Source: Taeniopygia guttata (Eukaryota; Chordata; Aves; Passeriformes; Estrildidae). From it: a stretch of 64,000 bases of DNA. Below are positions 11,601 to 24,227 of the stretch, piece after piece (positions within the stretch are counted from its first letter, which is position 1; every line of letters begins with the position of its first letter). Below the pieces are notes generated by a model that saw only the letters and a list, made by a program, of their open reading frames with translations, ran no database searches and was not told the origin of the DNA. The stretch is from assembly GCF_048771995.1 (NCBI RefSeq), contig NC_133024.1:1431001-1495000 (forward strand), given 5' to 3'. The position numbers and the translations under genes were made by a program.

Positions 11601-14550
11601 TGGAACAGAGGCAAAGAACTGGTAATTAAATGATTTTCATAAATAAAACATAAGAATAAGCTACTATATTTGAATCAAGAGTATTAGTTTTCTGCTTGTT
11701 AGGAATCTGGAATAAACTTTGCCAAAATATTAGGATTTCTGACTGACTTGTCACTCCCCCTCAACCATCTTTCAAATGGGTCAAAATGTAAATGCAGTAT
11801 CTTGTACATTAAGTCTTCCAGCAGCTGATTCACTGACAGGAGAAGTCTATTGCCTAGCTACAGCTCAGAGAAGAATATTCTGAACTTTCAAGGTGGAAAT
11901 ACATGCTGAAGATCCTGAGTTTGACTCTCAGTGTTTATGACACTGCAAGAATGGAAGCTGCAAATCAAATTTTCTGCAGCATAACGTGGTGCTCCTGTAC
12001 CAGCTGACAGCAGCTGGTGCCATCCTGTTTTGGCAGGAGCAGGGGGGCAGGAGCAGCTGTTCCCATGGCTCATCCAGCAGTGCTGCCACTTTGTCCTGTT
12101 CTCTCCAAGGAAGATGCCTGCAGTGATTATGGGTTTGGGGCAGGCACTGAGGAAAGCCCTCAGCTACTTGTGGCTCTTGCTCTTCTGGCACTTCAGAGGA
12201 AATTCTGGCCACAAGGCTGTGGCTGGGGGGTAAGGAAACAGGAAGGTGGTTTGGAGAGCTCAGTATGTTCAGTCCTATGCCTCAGCACACTTTGAGTGCT
12301 GGTTTTATTCCCAAACTGGTTTTACTCCTAAGCAGTTGAAGAATTTTAGGGTTTTAGAAAAAAAGCTTGCAACTGAAAGGCTTTTGAAAGTTTATCTTTG
12401 AAGACATGTATTTGGTGAGTATCAGCTAATGCAGCACCACTGAATTAAACAGAAATATCTCTGAGTATCATCAAGGGGGTCCTTCTTTATATCAGCTGAA
12501 GCAAATCACTCAAATGTAGCTGGAAACGTACCGCTTCATGCTAAATAATTCTTTAGGCATTTATACTTTGTTTTGCACAGTAGTGTTTTACCCAAGATTC
12601 TAAAAATCTGAATAAATTTAAGCATCTTCTAGAATTTGGGAATTCAGATTTTTAGCTATAGAGAACCAAGATGGCTTCTCTAACACACAAAAGACAGAAT
12701 CTCCTCCCTCCCCCTTTTCTGTTTTGGGTCATCTTAGCACATTAGGAAGAAACTCTGTCCCATGCAGCCCCTCCAGCACAGTTGGTGACTTTCTCCAAAG
12801 AGTACAAACTCTTTTCAGCAGGTTTAAGATTATGAGGCCACACCTCTGATTTAATAAGGATTATAGAGTGCAATATAACTGGGGGAACTTGGGGCTAGCA
12901 TCCATCCTATTTTGCCTTCAAAATTAATTGAAAAACACATCACTGGTAGCTCGGTGACTACCTGAGAATGCACAGACCAAATTAAAAGAACCTGGTTTCC
13001 ATTTTGGATAGCATCTATTCATAGATTCCATAAAATGTACGGACATTAGTCTCAAAGGCAGTTTTCCTGAACCTGTACCTCAATGCAATTTCAGCACATC
13101 TCTCCTTCTCTCTTTGTGTCATTCTCTCAGAGTACATTCACACTCTGATGTTTGCCAACACACTGATGACAATCTTTCTATATGAACAAGGGCCAATAAT
13201 AGCTTTTGAGAAAACATTATTGAAAAGTATGTTAAAAATTGCACGGAAAGCAGTCACCTTATTTAAGTCTAAGTGAAACATGAACAGCCAGTTAGAGACT
13301 TCTGAAGATGATAAATAGTCTGTTTGGGTAATTTAAAAAGATTTGCTAAGCAATGGCTTCTTTTTATAAATGCTAAAACCCAAAATGTCATCTGAATAAA
13401 ATATTGTATATGGCCACCCTATTAGGTTAGTTGTGGCCTTTAAGAAAGCCACATACCTAATGGATCTAATTGCTCAAAGAGCACTATAAAATTCCATTTT
13501 TTGTTGTAAAATGTATTAGATCATGTCCATGCAAAAATAGTTTAGTGATTAATATTCTTTCTAATTCTAGAGTGGAATCTGAAGCAAGCATTGAAATGGT
13601 CTGCTGAAATCATAAATAACATGCATGTGGGGAAAAGATAGCAAGTTTGTGCTAAATGGTACTTATAAAATATTACAAAAATAATGTTCTGAGGATAATT
13701 GTATTCCATTAGAATGGATAGGTGCCTGGAAACAAAGCTAAACAAATGTATACATACCAAAAAAAGAATATCTTGATGGAAAAGGTTCTTGCTAAACTTA
13801 AGCTGCGTATGTGCAGATTTTGCTGATGCACACAATAGGAGATACTGAAAATGAAAAAAAAATAAACTATTTTACAAGAACTGCATTTACAGGACATGGG
13901 AACAAGACTCTTGCCTTTCTGGAAGGTCCTGGAAGATTTATTTCTCAGTTTAGGCAGCACTCCCTTCAGCAAGAACAGCTGAACACATGTACATAAGAGA
14001 GCATTTTATGAAACTCACAAAATTAAAAAACTGTAATTTGATATTTTTGATACCCACTAGAAAATATTAAGACATTCTCAATATTGAGTTTGGGAAGTGT
14101 AGGGTTTTGATCAATTTTTGAGGAGTTTTAGGTATTAATTTCCCCTTCCTCCAAAGCATGAACTGAATCTGATGGCGTTCAACGTGCGTAAAAAAGCAGG
14201 ATGCATGATATTTCATTTTGGGATGTGAAAAAATGGAAGCAGTCTTACAATAATCATCATGATATAAAATGCCACCTACTGTGGCATGGTCCTGGCTATT
14301 TGACTAGCCATAAGTTAAAAACAGGTGAGGATAAAGCTCTGATCCATGTGTGAGCAGGCCAAGGGGCACGAGTAAGTTCCTGGATGTGTGCTTGGTGACA
14401 CCAAGCTCAAGGGTTACACTCTAGGAGTAACCACTGCCCTGTGCAATAAGTTACAGCTCATTGCAGCTATCAGCTGTCTGGTCAACCTGTTGGGAGCTTT
14501 AATACTGGCAGGGAACAAGGCTGTGATGAAATGCTCCTTTTGAAATGTAG
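8610..14550. other. unique AT-rich DNA, no gene seen
   Basis: No gene or recognisable transposon is visible over nearly 6 kb. A short GT microsatellite lies at 10401-10422 and an imperfect hairpin at 13421-13461. The segment 12000-12240 is somewhat richer in GC and gives overlapping frames on both strands with no splice or homology support. Sequence at 13190-13500 is compositionally even and free of simple repeats, as conserved noncoding elements often are, but conservation cannot be judged from one sequence. Confidence 0.6.
13421..13461. repeat. imperfect inverted repeat (hairpin)
   Basis: ATTAGGT at 13421-13427 pairs with ACCTAAT at 13455-13461, and TGTGGC at 13432-13437 pairs with GCCACA at 13448-13453. 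A 4/1-base bulge lies between the stems and the loop is about 10 bases. The stem is too short for a typical miRNA precursor. It could be a transcription factor half-site pair or part of an old palindromic repeat. Confidence 0.75.
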
Positions 14551-14600
14551 GCACCTCACACTGCAGCTCCAAACAAACGTGTCCTCAGACATGAAAAGAG
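14551..14600 (+). other. exon-like block beside a CR1 insertion
   Basis: The block is flanked by an AG (tgaaatgtag) and a perfect donor consensus (aaaagag followed by gtaagt at 14601). All 16 codons are open in frame 1. The upstream pyrimidine tract is short, so the acceptor is weak. It is 50 bp, and a CR1 begins about 20 bp after the donor. Most probably a decoy. Confidence 0.12.
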
Positions 14601-14620
14601 GTAAGTTGTTAAATACCATG

Positions 14621-14958
14621 GAATTATAGAATGGTTTGGATTGGAAGGAACATTAAAGTTCATCTAATTCCAATCCCCCTGCCATGGGAAGGACTTTCCC
14701 CTTGACCAGGTTGCTCAGGGCTCCATCCAGCCTGGTCTTAAACATTTCCAAGGATGGCGTGTCCAGAGCTTCTCTGGACAACCTTTTCCAGTGCCTCAGT
14801 ACTCTCACAGTCAAGAATTTCTTCTTAATATCTAGACAAAATCTCACCTCTTTCAATTTAAAGCCATTCATCCTGTCTTTTACTTCATACCCTTGTAAAA
14901 AGTCTGTCTCCTGCTCTCTTGTAGACTCCCTTCAGGCCCTGGGAGGCTGCTATAAGGT
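14621..14958 (-). mobile_element. CR1 LINE, 5'-truncated 3' end
   Basis: On the plus strand this reads as the reverse complement of a CR1 3' end: it begins gaattatagaatggtttgga and continues with ggttgctcagggctccatcc, then the aagaatttcttcttaatatc segment, and stops near gaggctgctataagg. These are well-known landmarks of avian CR1. The copy is about 340 bp, a usual 5' truncation, and covers the last part of ORF2 and the short 3' tail. Divergence is moderate. CR1 elements move by target-primed reverse transcription and end in short tandem 8-mers rather than poly(A). Confidence 0.93.
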
Positions 14959-16016
14959 GTGCACAAACACATCCCCATGGTGTGAGATGTGCAGTAGGAA
15001 GCACTCAGGATGGCTGGGGGTGGCAAAAAGGGATTTTCCATGGGGATCATCACTGGGTGTCCTAGCTTTGCAGGGCAGCTGGAGAAGCAGTGGTGGGATA
15101 GCAACAGATTCCCCTGGGGATGGTTCTGGTGTCACTTTACTTCAGGGAAATGAGTCACAATGTTCATTTTAATGCCTTGTGTGTGCTCAATATTGTGCTT
15201 CAGTAGGAGCTTAAAACCACAGCTGTGTGCCTGCTGCTTTTTTTGTGTGCACACGGAGTGTCTGAGCTATTTAACTTGTGGAAGCTGGGGCACAGCAGCC
15301 TGAACAACTTGGTGATACTTTTGGGGCTGTTGGAGGGATGTGCCTGGGCTGAGATGCACTCTTCATGTGCAGAAACCTATCGCTGTTTTCCAGGCATTGC
15401 TTCTTCAAGACTCTGAATTTTTGTAAATAGCTTAAGATTTGGATGTGAGGGAGCAGAATGCTTGAAAACATTGGTTACATTGGCTTTGAGAGGGGTATTT
15501 GTGTCTGCACTGAGTAAAGGTACTGTGTCCTCAATAAAAAGTGTGGCATTTCCTCTCATGATTATAAGCATATTTCTTCCTCAGGGGCTTTTCTGCTTAT
15601 GCTTGAAAAATCATTTTACATACCACTGCCACAGGTTACCTTGGGATCAAAAGGAAACGCACAACTGAAGCACAGCTTGCTGAACATCAGTCTCTTTTCA
15701 TGTAATTACAATTTTGTTGTCACTGGATGGTAGAACTAGAGAGGATTAATTCAGTCAAGTCACCTTTTTCTGAGGTGGACCAGAGGAAAAAGGAAAAAAA
15801 TTCCAAAGCCCAGTCTTCTGGCAGCAGGAAGCCAGCAGAATTTAGGTTGAACTGAGTTACAAATGCCGTGGATAAGCAAATTTTAGTAACAGACACAGAA
15901 ACTTAACATATTGTACAATGTTTCAAAGATATCAGCTGTGGCTTGGCAACCTCCTGAAATATTCCTTTTCTATTTTTCATGAAGCTGCTCATTGCCACCT
16001 TCACAGATGTATGCTG

Positions 16017-16088
16017 GTTTTTTGGGTTTTTTGGTGGTTTTTTTGGGGTTTTTTGGTTTTTTTTTTTTTTTTTTTTTTTTGTATTTTT
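16017..16088. repeat. T-rich tract with G-pair interruptions
   Basis: The tract starts as runs of T separated by GG, GGG and GGGG and ends in a run of about 26 T. It has strong strand asymmetry with no A or C inside. Similar smaller tracts lie at 2847-2906 and 26925-26976. Confidence 0.9.
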
Positions 16089-16649
16089 GGCCAGGAGCTG
16101 CAGACAAACGGGGAAGTGTGGGGCTGAATATTCCACAGAGCTGCTGTGACTGTGCCAGATGCAGAGCCCTGTGCTCCAGGAGTACAGGCAGGGTCAGGGA
16201 GGTAATGGCCTTGATACTTCTGCTTAAAAATGATGGCAAGAGGAACAACTCAAGAAGGAAAAAATAAGAGAGTGAGGTCAAGTGTGGGGTATTTTATGCA
16301 GAATTCCAAATGGCTTGCATGTTGTTTGTTTTTCCCTCAAATATTTATGACCTTCCACCCAGGTTTTGTTTTATAGGTATGGCTAAGGAATTGCTCTGCT
16401 TCCAAGCAAAATGACTGCTGGAATAATTCAGTGTTTCCAGTATCTACCCTGGGACTGGTCCCTCACCAAAAAGACTAAATGACACATATTCAAAGCAAAG
16501 AGGTAGCAAATGTTTCAAACACTGGAACAAGTTTATGTGGAAATGTCTGCAAATAAGATATACAGTCCCAGTATTTGGATTGGTTCACAAATGATTTACA
16601 AAGAAGGGGGGTGGAAAAGGGATGAATATCATCACATAATTTATTTGCA

Positions 16650-16674
16650 AAATAAATAAATAAATAAAATAAAT
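16650..16674. repeat. AAAT/AATA microsatellite
   Basis: About six tandem copies of a 4-bp unit with one irregular step. Confidence 0.9.
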
Positions 16675-19459
16675 AGTTTGGCTCTGTTTTTTAACATAAG
16701 AGCTCAATGGAAATGAAAGAGGACTCTGTAGTTCTCATTACTGAATTACATTTTTTTTGACTGACTGCAAAAGAAGAATTGAATACTTAGATGTTGTTTG
16801 ACCAGAAGCTGATGAATGCACTCTTTAGAGTGTAAATATACTTTTTCCAACAACCAGAAATACGTAAAATGTGAATAGACCTTATTTGCAAACTGATTAG
16901 ACTCCTTCTTGGTCTCATAGGGTGTGAGGAAATGCAATTAAACTCATACAGTAATTGGGTTTCCCCCCCTGCATATCCCTTATAGCTCACATAAGGCCTA
17001 TTTCATAGTTATACCTTTTGAAACTACAAAGTCGAGAGAGAAATCATATTTGCTCATTAAGTAGTGGATGATGATCTGAAAGACCACACAGGCAGCAATA
17101 AAACGTCCCCTAGGTCTACAGGAAATATGCAGTTAGTCAAGTTTTTCAGCTCCCCAGGAAAATAAGCATTTAAAAAATATTTTCTTTTATATATTAAAAA
17201 AAACAACCCCTTTTTATCACAAATATAATCTGGAATAAAGGTCAACTACAGACTAAATATCATGGAAAGATATGACCATTTGATAACTCTCTAGCATGCC
17301 TTGTCTAGCACTCATTGATTGTGAGCATTAGCCAGAGGTATATAAACACTTATAAATATTGTATGCATAAGCTGAGCTGCACTTAGATTGGTGATTTATA
17401 GGTCTGTTGTTGGGAATCTGTGGCATCTCTTTTGCATGGAGAAAGCAATTAGAAACACACAGACAGACCTTAGATGATACACAGCATAAAATTGAAATCC
17501 TGAAATACCTGCATGCAGCAGTCTTAATTAAATGTACAGATACAACCCTGTTGCAGTTAGTAGGAAAGTGTCAAAGCTCTCAGGCTGAAAACACAGTTTA
17601 GTTTGCTCTTATCTTTTGCATGATCCCTAATGTTTTCTGTGGGTTTTCTCTTAGTTTTATTTAATTTTTTATATAATAATGTGATAAAAAAGTAGAACAA
17701 AATCTACACACATCTGAAGGGAAGAAGGCTTCCACAAGCAGGGCTTCCTGACTGTGTAAGAAATTTATTTGCTATCCAGTGTTACTCTGCATTTATTTTT
17801 ATTTTGGGAAATAGGTGTTCAGGGTTTTTTTATTGCCTTAAATTTCTGTTTGCATATCTGTAACTTTGTAGAAGAAATGATGAATGCTCTGCAGCAGATT
17901 ATTCAGAGATAGCATTTGCTATTGCAGCTTCATCTGAGAGTAATTGTTAATGTGGGTGGAATTTTTTTAATTAGGGAATTAACCCCTTCATAACTCCCCC
18001 AAGGAAGTTTCAGGAAGGAAAACATACCTAATTATTAGTTTCTCCATTTAGATCATTAGAGAATAATGAAGTGCTTGATTAAACCATAATTTTACATTAA
18101 TCCCCAGTTTTGGAATTCTTTTAAAGTATGAAGAAAAAATTCCATTCTTCTATCCTGAAATTTCTCCTGCTGATTCTCAGGCAAGGAGAAACTTTTTCAG
18201 CCTTCCTACAGTTTGGCTGTAAAGACTTCATATTTTTGCATTAACCACCACAGCAGGCTGTCCATAAGGGGTCTTTCTTTGCTTTGTCTTGATACCTTTA
18301 AAACACAGGAACATTTGAACTCAAAACACTCTCCAAGCTTGGCTAAAGATCTAAATTCAACCTTAAAGCACCAGGTAATTCAATGTCCAGTTTAAAGTCC
18401 TGTCCTTAAGCTATTGTACCTACAAATTGAAAGGGTCACCAAACCACCAGGAGGCTGCTCATAGCTACAGTAGGTGCCACAAGCCCTCAATGCAAACAGA
18501 AGGTAAAAGTCTGATGTTAGACACAGAGAGAGGTTCAAACTTTCCTCTGAATTTCCTTACTTTTTGTGCATCCAAGGTCAGAACCTTAATGTTATCTGAA
18601 TATATCGTGTTTTGTGATTTAATAAAGCAATGTTAGAGGCTAAAGGTCTGACTACTGAGCGAGTTATTTTTAAAATGTCCTTCAACTTTGTGGGACTCTT
18701 GTGAATAAAATAACTTTTTTCATATGAGTTAAGTCATCAGGGAGAGTACTGGTCAGGGAATGATAAAACTTATGATAGCAGCTGCTCACCCAATTTAATT
18801 TTGCTGGTGTTCACAATGGGGAATGGGGAGCTTCCTACACAGCTGTATGTAAATTAAACTTTTGAACTACTATGTTTGTGTGACTTGGCAGCTGGGTCTT
18901 TCTAGAGCCTTCAAAAGGCAATGCTCCCTGCTTTCCCTTTTCCCTTTCCAGAGCTACCATTAAAAATCATATCAATTAATAATTTCTCTTAATTTAACAC
19001 AGGATTTAAACCACACCTCAGTATTAATGTCATCCAGGTAAGCTCTGAAAGTCCCAGGGGCTGTAACAGGGGCATGGAAATCTTCAGGAATCTTCTAGGA
19101 GAGGAAATGTCTCCTGAGTCAGTGCATCACTGTTTGTGAGACTGTAAGCCCATTTATTCTAGTTCTGTCCTACGCTGGAAATTGAATTTCCAGTTGCAGG
19201 TGTCCCCTCCTGTAACAAGACTGACCGCATTCTCTTTGTCTCCATTTTATATTGCACTGTTGGACTTTGTTGCACAATGTATTGCAAGCCTCCCCTGTTC
19301 CTTTTGATCTAGCTGGAGTAGCAAGCCCCAAGAGCTGCCTTATCTGTGGCATCCCTGCAGTTATCAGCCACTCATCTCCTGGTCCCATGGCTGGTCCCTC
19401 TCCAGAGCTCCCTGTGGAGCAGAAGCTGATCCCAGCTGGTACCTGTCGGAATCTGAGGT

Positions 19460-20095
19460 ATTGATGATCCTAAAATTGTAGAAAGTCTCTGTCTGTCAGC
19501 CCCCCTGCCAAAGCAGAAGCCATAATTGTTCTGTGCTGGTTTCAAGGTTGTTTATTCTGTTTATCTCTAACATGTTCTGCTGCCCTGCCGCAGCTCTGTC
19601 CTGCAGGGCAGCGTGTGGGGCTCTGCCCTCAGTGGGATGTTACAAACATTAAATACCAAAAACTACCTGTGCTGGATTTACAATAACGTGCCAATATCTG
19701 TCACCTACGTTGGACAGTGTGTCCCCAGCCTGAACCAACAGAAAAATGCCAACACCACAGTGAAACATGGAGGGCATGAAGAAGGAGAAAAAGGACAAGG
19801 CACACCCAATTTCCTCCATCTTGTCCCCTTTGGACCCCTAATCTAAAATCCTAAAATTTTACTTTTGCAGCCATGCCACACTTAATTATTACTCATATCA
19901 AACACTCAGAGCTTGTAATTGATCCTGTAAGATTGAAAACTCTTTTCCATGGACAGAGATCACAGCCAGTGTCTCTGGGGGCTCTGTCCAGGGGGGTTCC
20001 TGACCCCTGCCAGGGTCCCAGAGGGAAGCCCTGCATTCCCACAGTACCTGCTGATCTGTGTCCCCTGGTGCCACCTGCACCTCTCTAGTGCTGAA
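19460..20095 (-). mobile_element. solo LTR of an endogenous retrovirus
   Basis: The minus strand has the order expected of an LTR: a U3 containing gacagatattggcacgttat, then the polyadenylation signal AATAAA (in gaataaacaaccttgaaacc), then a short R/U5. The text is familiar as a songbird LTR family, but I cannot name the subfamily with certainty. There is no internal gag, pol or env sequence on either side, so it is a solo LTR left by recombination between two LTRs. The ends are estimates and no clean target-site duplication was found. Plus-strand frames in this region (19613-20131) are by-products of the LTR. Confidence 0.75.
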
Positions 20096-20099
20096 CAGG

Positions 20100-23000
20100 G
20101 GTCAGAATCTCAATCTGCAGCTCCTGTTTAAGGCTTTACTTCAGCATTTTGATGGGATTTTCCAGGTGTCTAAGGATAAGAGGGAAAGGGACAAGTGTTC
20201 TCTTTCAACTGATGCTGCACTGAAATCTGCTCACAGCCCTGCCCGTTCAACTGTGGCACATGATCCGTGATTCCTTTCCCAGGCACAACAAGTGGGAGTT
20301 TTCCCTATCTAATTTGAGACACATAAAAATGAAGCACCTCATCAAAGGTAAATGTTTAAACTCTGTCTGTAGTCAATAGAGATAAAATGAAGATCAATGG
20401 CTCCAGAGAGCAATTAGTGTTACTACCTTAGATAACTATCCTAGAATGACATAAAAATGATGAATCCTCTCAAAGTACTTCCCTTACTGGAGAGTGAACC
20501 TAAGTAACTAGCTAAGGCCAGGTACTCATTTTAGGATGCTAAAAATTGAATTACATGAACCCCACTCCTGGGTTTAATGAAAATAGAGGCTGGGAAGTGA
20601 CTCTTTATTTGTAGAATCTTGTACAGAATTGGAAATGAGGAGTATTGTGTAGGACAAAAATTTTTGTCTTTTTCAAGCTGTGTCTGCTTTGCTCCAGGAC
20701 ATCCCTGCTGCCATGAAGGATTAAATTGGCTGACCTTGCAAAACAGCCTGTTCCATGTCTCTCTTTTTGGAAGGTGAGCATCTCTGTTACTCGAGTTTGC
20801 TTTTTTGATCAGAATATGATTATAATATTGGTAATATTTTTTCTGTGAGTACCTCTGGCTTTCAAACAGGATTTGGCAGCTAATACTCCTTTTAAAATTG
20901 AACTGAAAGAAAAGAAATGGCCACTGACTTGTATGTACTGCAGGTTTAAACCCAGCTCTATAGATTTTTGTCAAAGGTGAAGTATTTGTGCCTCTATTAA
21001 TTTTATTTTTAAAGTTAGCATGACTTTTATAACTCATACTGCAACTGGAAAAAATCATGTTCCTATTTTAGGGAAGTAGACTGTTTGCCAAGCCCATTTT
21101 GACAAAGATGTTAAATTGTTTATGGTTGTTTCAGCTCATCTGAGCTTTATGTTATAATAAAATTTTACACACGTGGACAAAGTTCCAGTCACTGTCTCTG
21201 CTTAAATATAGGATGTGAGTGGTCTCGGGATTTGACCTCATCATTTTAGGAGAACTGTGACACTTCCTTGCTTGAACACATTTGCAGGAAACTTATCTAT
21301 TCCAGGCTTATGGGACTTGAGATTTACTATTTTGTGAGAATATTGTGTGGAGCTCTTTGTGCCAAGTTTCTGAATTCTTACTTTGAGTCATTCACATCTT
21401 TCTGTTTCTGTCATTTTTACATTCTCTGTAGTGGCTTTGGAATCCAATATTCCCCAGCATCAGCCTGAAGTAAAAAATGCCTGGTTCAAGATATTAACAT
21501 TTTTCTTTATTTCTTTCTGGTTGTTGTTATTGTTTTAAATTACATGTTAATCCCAAGGTTCTAGTAATCAGTTTCTCTGGGTGTTTTCTCCCAGTTGTAA
21601 TCACCATCTGCTCTCTTATCATAAACTCAATTACCATGATTGCTAACTGCAATTGCAAGATTAGCTCCTTAACCTTAAATCAGTAACAAATTCCTCTGGA
21701 TTTTCATCTTTTGTTTGTTTAAAACTTCTCCCTGAACTATTTCACTTTTATGAGTAGTAACATCCTTCCCAAATTAGCCTCATTTGCCTGAGTTAACTGA
21801 TAACTATTGCCACAATTTTTCTTCTAGCTGTTGTTTTTTTTCACTGAGGTACTCCAGTTGCATGTAGAGAGGGAGTAGTGAATTCATAAATTCCTATAAC
21901 TCACAAAGATATTGAATTGTTTTTTACCAAGTACAAGCCCACATTTTCCATGTATTGCTTAGAGAAGCCTTATGACACCTGGGGAGGACTGAGAGCTGTA
22001 TTGAAGCAGTCTCCCCACAATCCTGTAGCTTTTTCCCTGACAATTGAATGGGATTTATTTTTCACACTGCAAGCTGGTCAGCTTCACTGTTGCATGCATG
22101 ATAAGCACAGAACTTTTACTTCCTTAGATAGTGGGGAGATGGCGTGTTGCCCACAGGTAAAAACCCACAAAACAACCCAAACCTGCTACCCAAAATCCAA
22201 ATATTAAACTAACCATCTGGCTTTAATATCAGGCACACTGCATACACATTTCCTCTCTTTTTTGTGCTAAGAGGCTTGTTTGTGTCCGTCCTTTCCTTTT
22301 TTCATTGGCCTTGGTGTCTTAACCTCCCTTCTTGGGCACCCAGCAACTAATCAGTGCAATTAGCCTCTGCCTCACAACACTAATTGCTAATGCTGACCAG
22401 CTGATTTTCTCAGAAATACCTGAGGAACCTGCACAAGAAAAAAATAAAATAAAAATCAAAACCCACAGTGACACAGGGCTAGAAAAAATTGGACCACTGC
22501 AAGACAAGGTGAGATATTTGTCACTACCTGATTTTCCACGTATGTGTGTGCAATGGAGCAGTCTGGCACAGAGCAAGCAGGGAGATGAAAGCTTTAGCTG
22601 TCTTAGGATGGGCTCAAAATCCTGGTGAAGGATTTATTATTACTTGATCAACTTTAAGTGATATAATAGCACAGAGGTTTCTCTGAAAAAGTCTTATTTG
22701 CAATAGCATAGGTTTCATTAGCATATCCACTTTCTATGAGATAAAAAGTATGAGATGTATGGTGAAACATCACATGCCTCTGAGAGAGATAAAATAGAAG
22801 AATATATTACTTCAGCTTAGTCCTCAACCAAACTGAACTCTTACACTTTGAGGACGTTAGGCATGCAAGCTGTAAGCAGGATTTACCATTACATTGATGG
22901 CTAAACAATTGTTATCCTTGAAAGTAATAATTACCATGACTATTGCCAGCCAAACCCTTTCAATACCTATTAGACTGAGTCTAGGTGAAAAAGAATCCTA

Positions 23001-24200
23001 AAGGGATGAATTCAACTAGAGAATGATTACCCACCAAAAGAACCCCCAACAACAACAACAACAAAAACCAACCAAACAAAAAAAAAAAAAACCCCAAAAA
23101 CCCCACAAAACAACAACAACAAAAAAGACAAACAAAAAACCAACCGCCCAAAAAAAACCAAATAACATAACCTACAAATTGTCAAGCATTTATTTACTTA
23201 ATTCATATGCATCCTATTCCAGAAATTCTTCAATAGTATTTATATTTGAAACATTTATATTGCTTCTTACTTGTTTCCTATACATCTGTTTTGGCCATGG
23301 AAGTGACAGTATTTTCTCTGTCAAGCTTGAAGTAAAATATCTTAGCATCTGCTTGGAAAAAAGCTACCTCAAGGTACAGCAATTCTTTCAAGAGTAAACA
23401 CAACTTTTCTATTTTCTGTAGTTGATTTATTATCCTTGTTGCTTATAAAATTTTAATATAGACTGAAAAATTTCTGCAATAATTCAGGACAAATATCAAA
23501 CAAGTTGCCAAGTTGCTGCATCACAATCCCTCCTTCAGCTTTGACATCCAGTTGTTGCCTTCTATGTCTCTTCCTTCCTCCCTCCCTGCCTCTCCAAGGT
23601 AGTAAATAGTGTGTCTCAGGGAGCACATCCACGGGCTAGAGCTGCTTGGTTTAGGGGCCTGGCACAAAGCATTGAATAAGGTAATTTAGTGCTTGGTACG
23701 TTCAATGGAAGAAGTAGGAACACAAGAGGATGCACAGCTGGCTCTGCTGGTATTCTGTGAGAGCAGGGCAAATTTCCTGTCTTGGATTTCTACTCAGATC
23801 TGATAGGAAAGTCAATACCTAAACTCCTTGAAGGATGAAATGAATGGGAAATAAATACTGCAGTGTCTGATGCAAGCAAACCATTCAATATGGTGTGTGC
23901 ATTGCTAGGGGTTGTATTTGTGTAATTATTTTGCTAAAGTCTCCCAGGAGGGGAATGAAATCATAAAGTCTCCAAAAGGATGCATTGGAATAAAAAAGAA
24001 AAGTGGCTGTCTTTTCTTGCCTCTCATGCACAGGTGTGAGTGGTACAGGTGCTCCTGGGACTGGGGATAGCTGGGGAAGAAGAAACCAGCTCGGAGAGTG
24101 AACAGGGAACCACAGCCACATTTCAATCATGAACTCTGCTATTGCACCCTGAGGGAGGAATGGCAGTAGGGACGTGATGTCAAGGCCCTGGGGGCACTGA
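20100..24200. other. unique DNA with one long chance-like frame
   Basis: No gene or transposon recognised. The longest non-repeat frame of the window lies at 20531-21058 (-), 175 codons, rich in K, N, S, F and Y, with no homology I can recall and no splice context; probably chance. A purine-poor A/C tract occurs at 23038-23163. Confidence 0.55.
23038..23163. repeat. A/C-rich simple repeat (CAA and CCAAA units)
   Basis: Irregular (CAA)n, (CCAA)n and (AAAAACCCC)-like units over about 125 bp with almost no G or T. The frame passing through it is a translation artefact rich in K, Q, P and T. Confidence 0.92.
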
Positions 24201-24227
24201 TAAGCCTCAGTGACCTTAAAGAGCCTC

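Larger units (their letters stand above)
14960..19455. other. unique DNA with simple repeats, no gene seen
   Basis: No gene or interspersed repeat recognised. Holds a T/G-rich tract (16017-16088), an AAAT microsatellite (16650-16674), and an exon-like 35-bp block at 19003-19037 between a good acceptor and a strong donor (tccag, gtaagc). That block is too short to support alone. The frames crossing 15900-16280 on both strands are products of the T/G tract. Confidence 0.6.

Noticed and set aside
14684..15172. 162-codon plus-strand ORF
   Set aside because: It is antisense to a CR1 3' end and runs on into unique sequence by chance.
15903..16281. Poly-F/G and poly-K/P frames on opposite strands
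   Set aside because: Pure translation of the T/G-rich simple tract.
19003..19037. 35-bp block between acceptor and strong donor
   Set aside because: Very short; chance pairs of splice signals are expected in AT-rich DNA.
23023..23397. Q/K/P/T-rich ORF
   Set aside because: Driven by the A/C-rich simple repeat; the rest has no features.
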